Source: Legionella sp. (GTDB taxonomy: Bacteria > Pseudomonadota > Gammaproteobacteria > Legionellales > Legionellaceae). From it: a DNA stretch of 64,000 nt. The stretch is taken from the NCBI GenBank assembly GCA_013697625.1, contig JACCWN010000022.1:1-64000 (forward strand), written 5' to 3'. A program made the translations under genes and the position numbers. Shown in pieces: positions 63,997 through 64,000 of the stretch. Within the stretch, counting starts at the first letter, position 1. Each line of letters begins with the position of its first letter. Under the pieces are notes generated by a model. The model was not told the DNA's origin. It ran no database searches and saw only the letters and a list, made by a program, of their open reading frames with translations.

Positions 63997-64000
63997 ACTC

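Noticed and set aside
1-64000. tRNA, rRNA or known riboswitch genes
   Set aside because: I recognised no tRNA cloverleaf ends, rRNA sequence or conserved riboswitch core by reading either strand; a covariance-model search would be needed to be certain.

Overview
The window is a gene-dense, AT-rich bacterial chromosome segment. Several features point to a gammaproteobacterium of the Legionellales type (Legionella, Coxiella, Aquicella or Berkiella relatives): housekeeping genes in gammaproteobacterial order (trxA-rho; rppH-ptsP-TSUP-lgt-thyA; rsmA and apaH close together; prkA-yeaH-spoVR), many palindromic intergenic repeats, and orphan genes coding for coiled-coil, membrane or acidic-tailed proteins that look like type IV effectors. 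The assignment is an inference from gene content; the window holds no rRNA. I recognised no tRNA, rRNA, CRISPR array, insertion sequence or prophage.

Layout. 1-4.0 kb: a truncated gene edge, an exported DUF4142 protein, an M17 aminopeptidase and murJ. 4.0-4.6 kb: two long palindromic repeats. 4.6-10.1 kb (minus strand): small membrane protein, flavin reductase, ubiD, rho, trxA, rsmE. 10.1-14.7 kb: fumC, a small lipoprotein, a cystathionine beta-synthase-type enzyme with an exported companion, and an orphan protein. 15-21.3 kb: TPR-methyltransferase, rdgB, a ChbG/YdjC deacetylase, GtrA plus GT2 lipid-sugar genes, pyrC, rnt. 21.4-22.7 kb: an orphan F-box-like coiled-coil membrane protein split by a -1 frame change at a T TTT TTA heptamer. 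23-31.8 kb: peroxiredoxin, monothiol glutaredoxin, a 53-aa lipoprotein, a Spy-like protein, thyA-lgt-TSUP-ptsP-rppH, asparaginase. 31.8-36.1 kb: a divergent pair of large orphan genes, one with a PmrA-box-like site upstream, then two more palindromic repeats.

36.1-44.3 kb: panD, then rsmA, a degenerate TraI_2-like protein, apaH and a complete tripartite efflux operon (TolC-like, MacA-like, ATPase, permease) with overlapping or abutting genes. 44.6-49.1 kb: lytic transglycosylase MltB, an EEP-family phosphodiesterase, a 65-aa exported cysteine-rich peptide, and a 648-aa polytopic protein with a histidine-rich segment. 49.1-53.9 kb: spoVR-yeaH-prkA stress operon. 54-64 kb: pepN-aroE, a patatin-like phospholipase, an orphan four-helix membrane protein with an acidic tail, an Hsp20, an orphan protein, glmU, a hotdog thioesterase and a DUF1841 protein.

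Most noteworthy: the peptide at 46844-47041 carries a signal peptide and the exact C-x5-C ... C-x4-C-x-C spacing of plant nodule-specific cysteine-rich (NCR/late nodulin) peptides. Next are the frameshift gene at 21421-22682, the PmrA-type box before 33207, and the family of about 140-160 bp nested palindromes.
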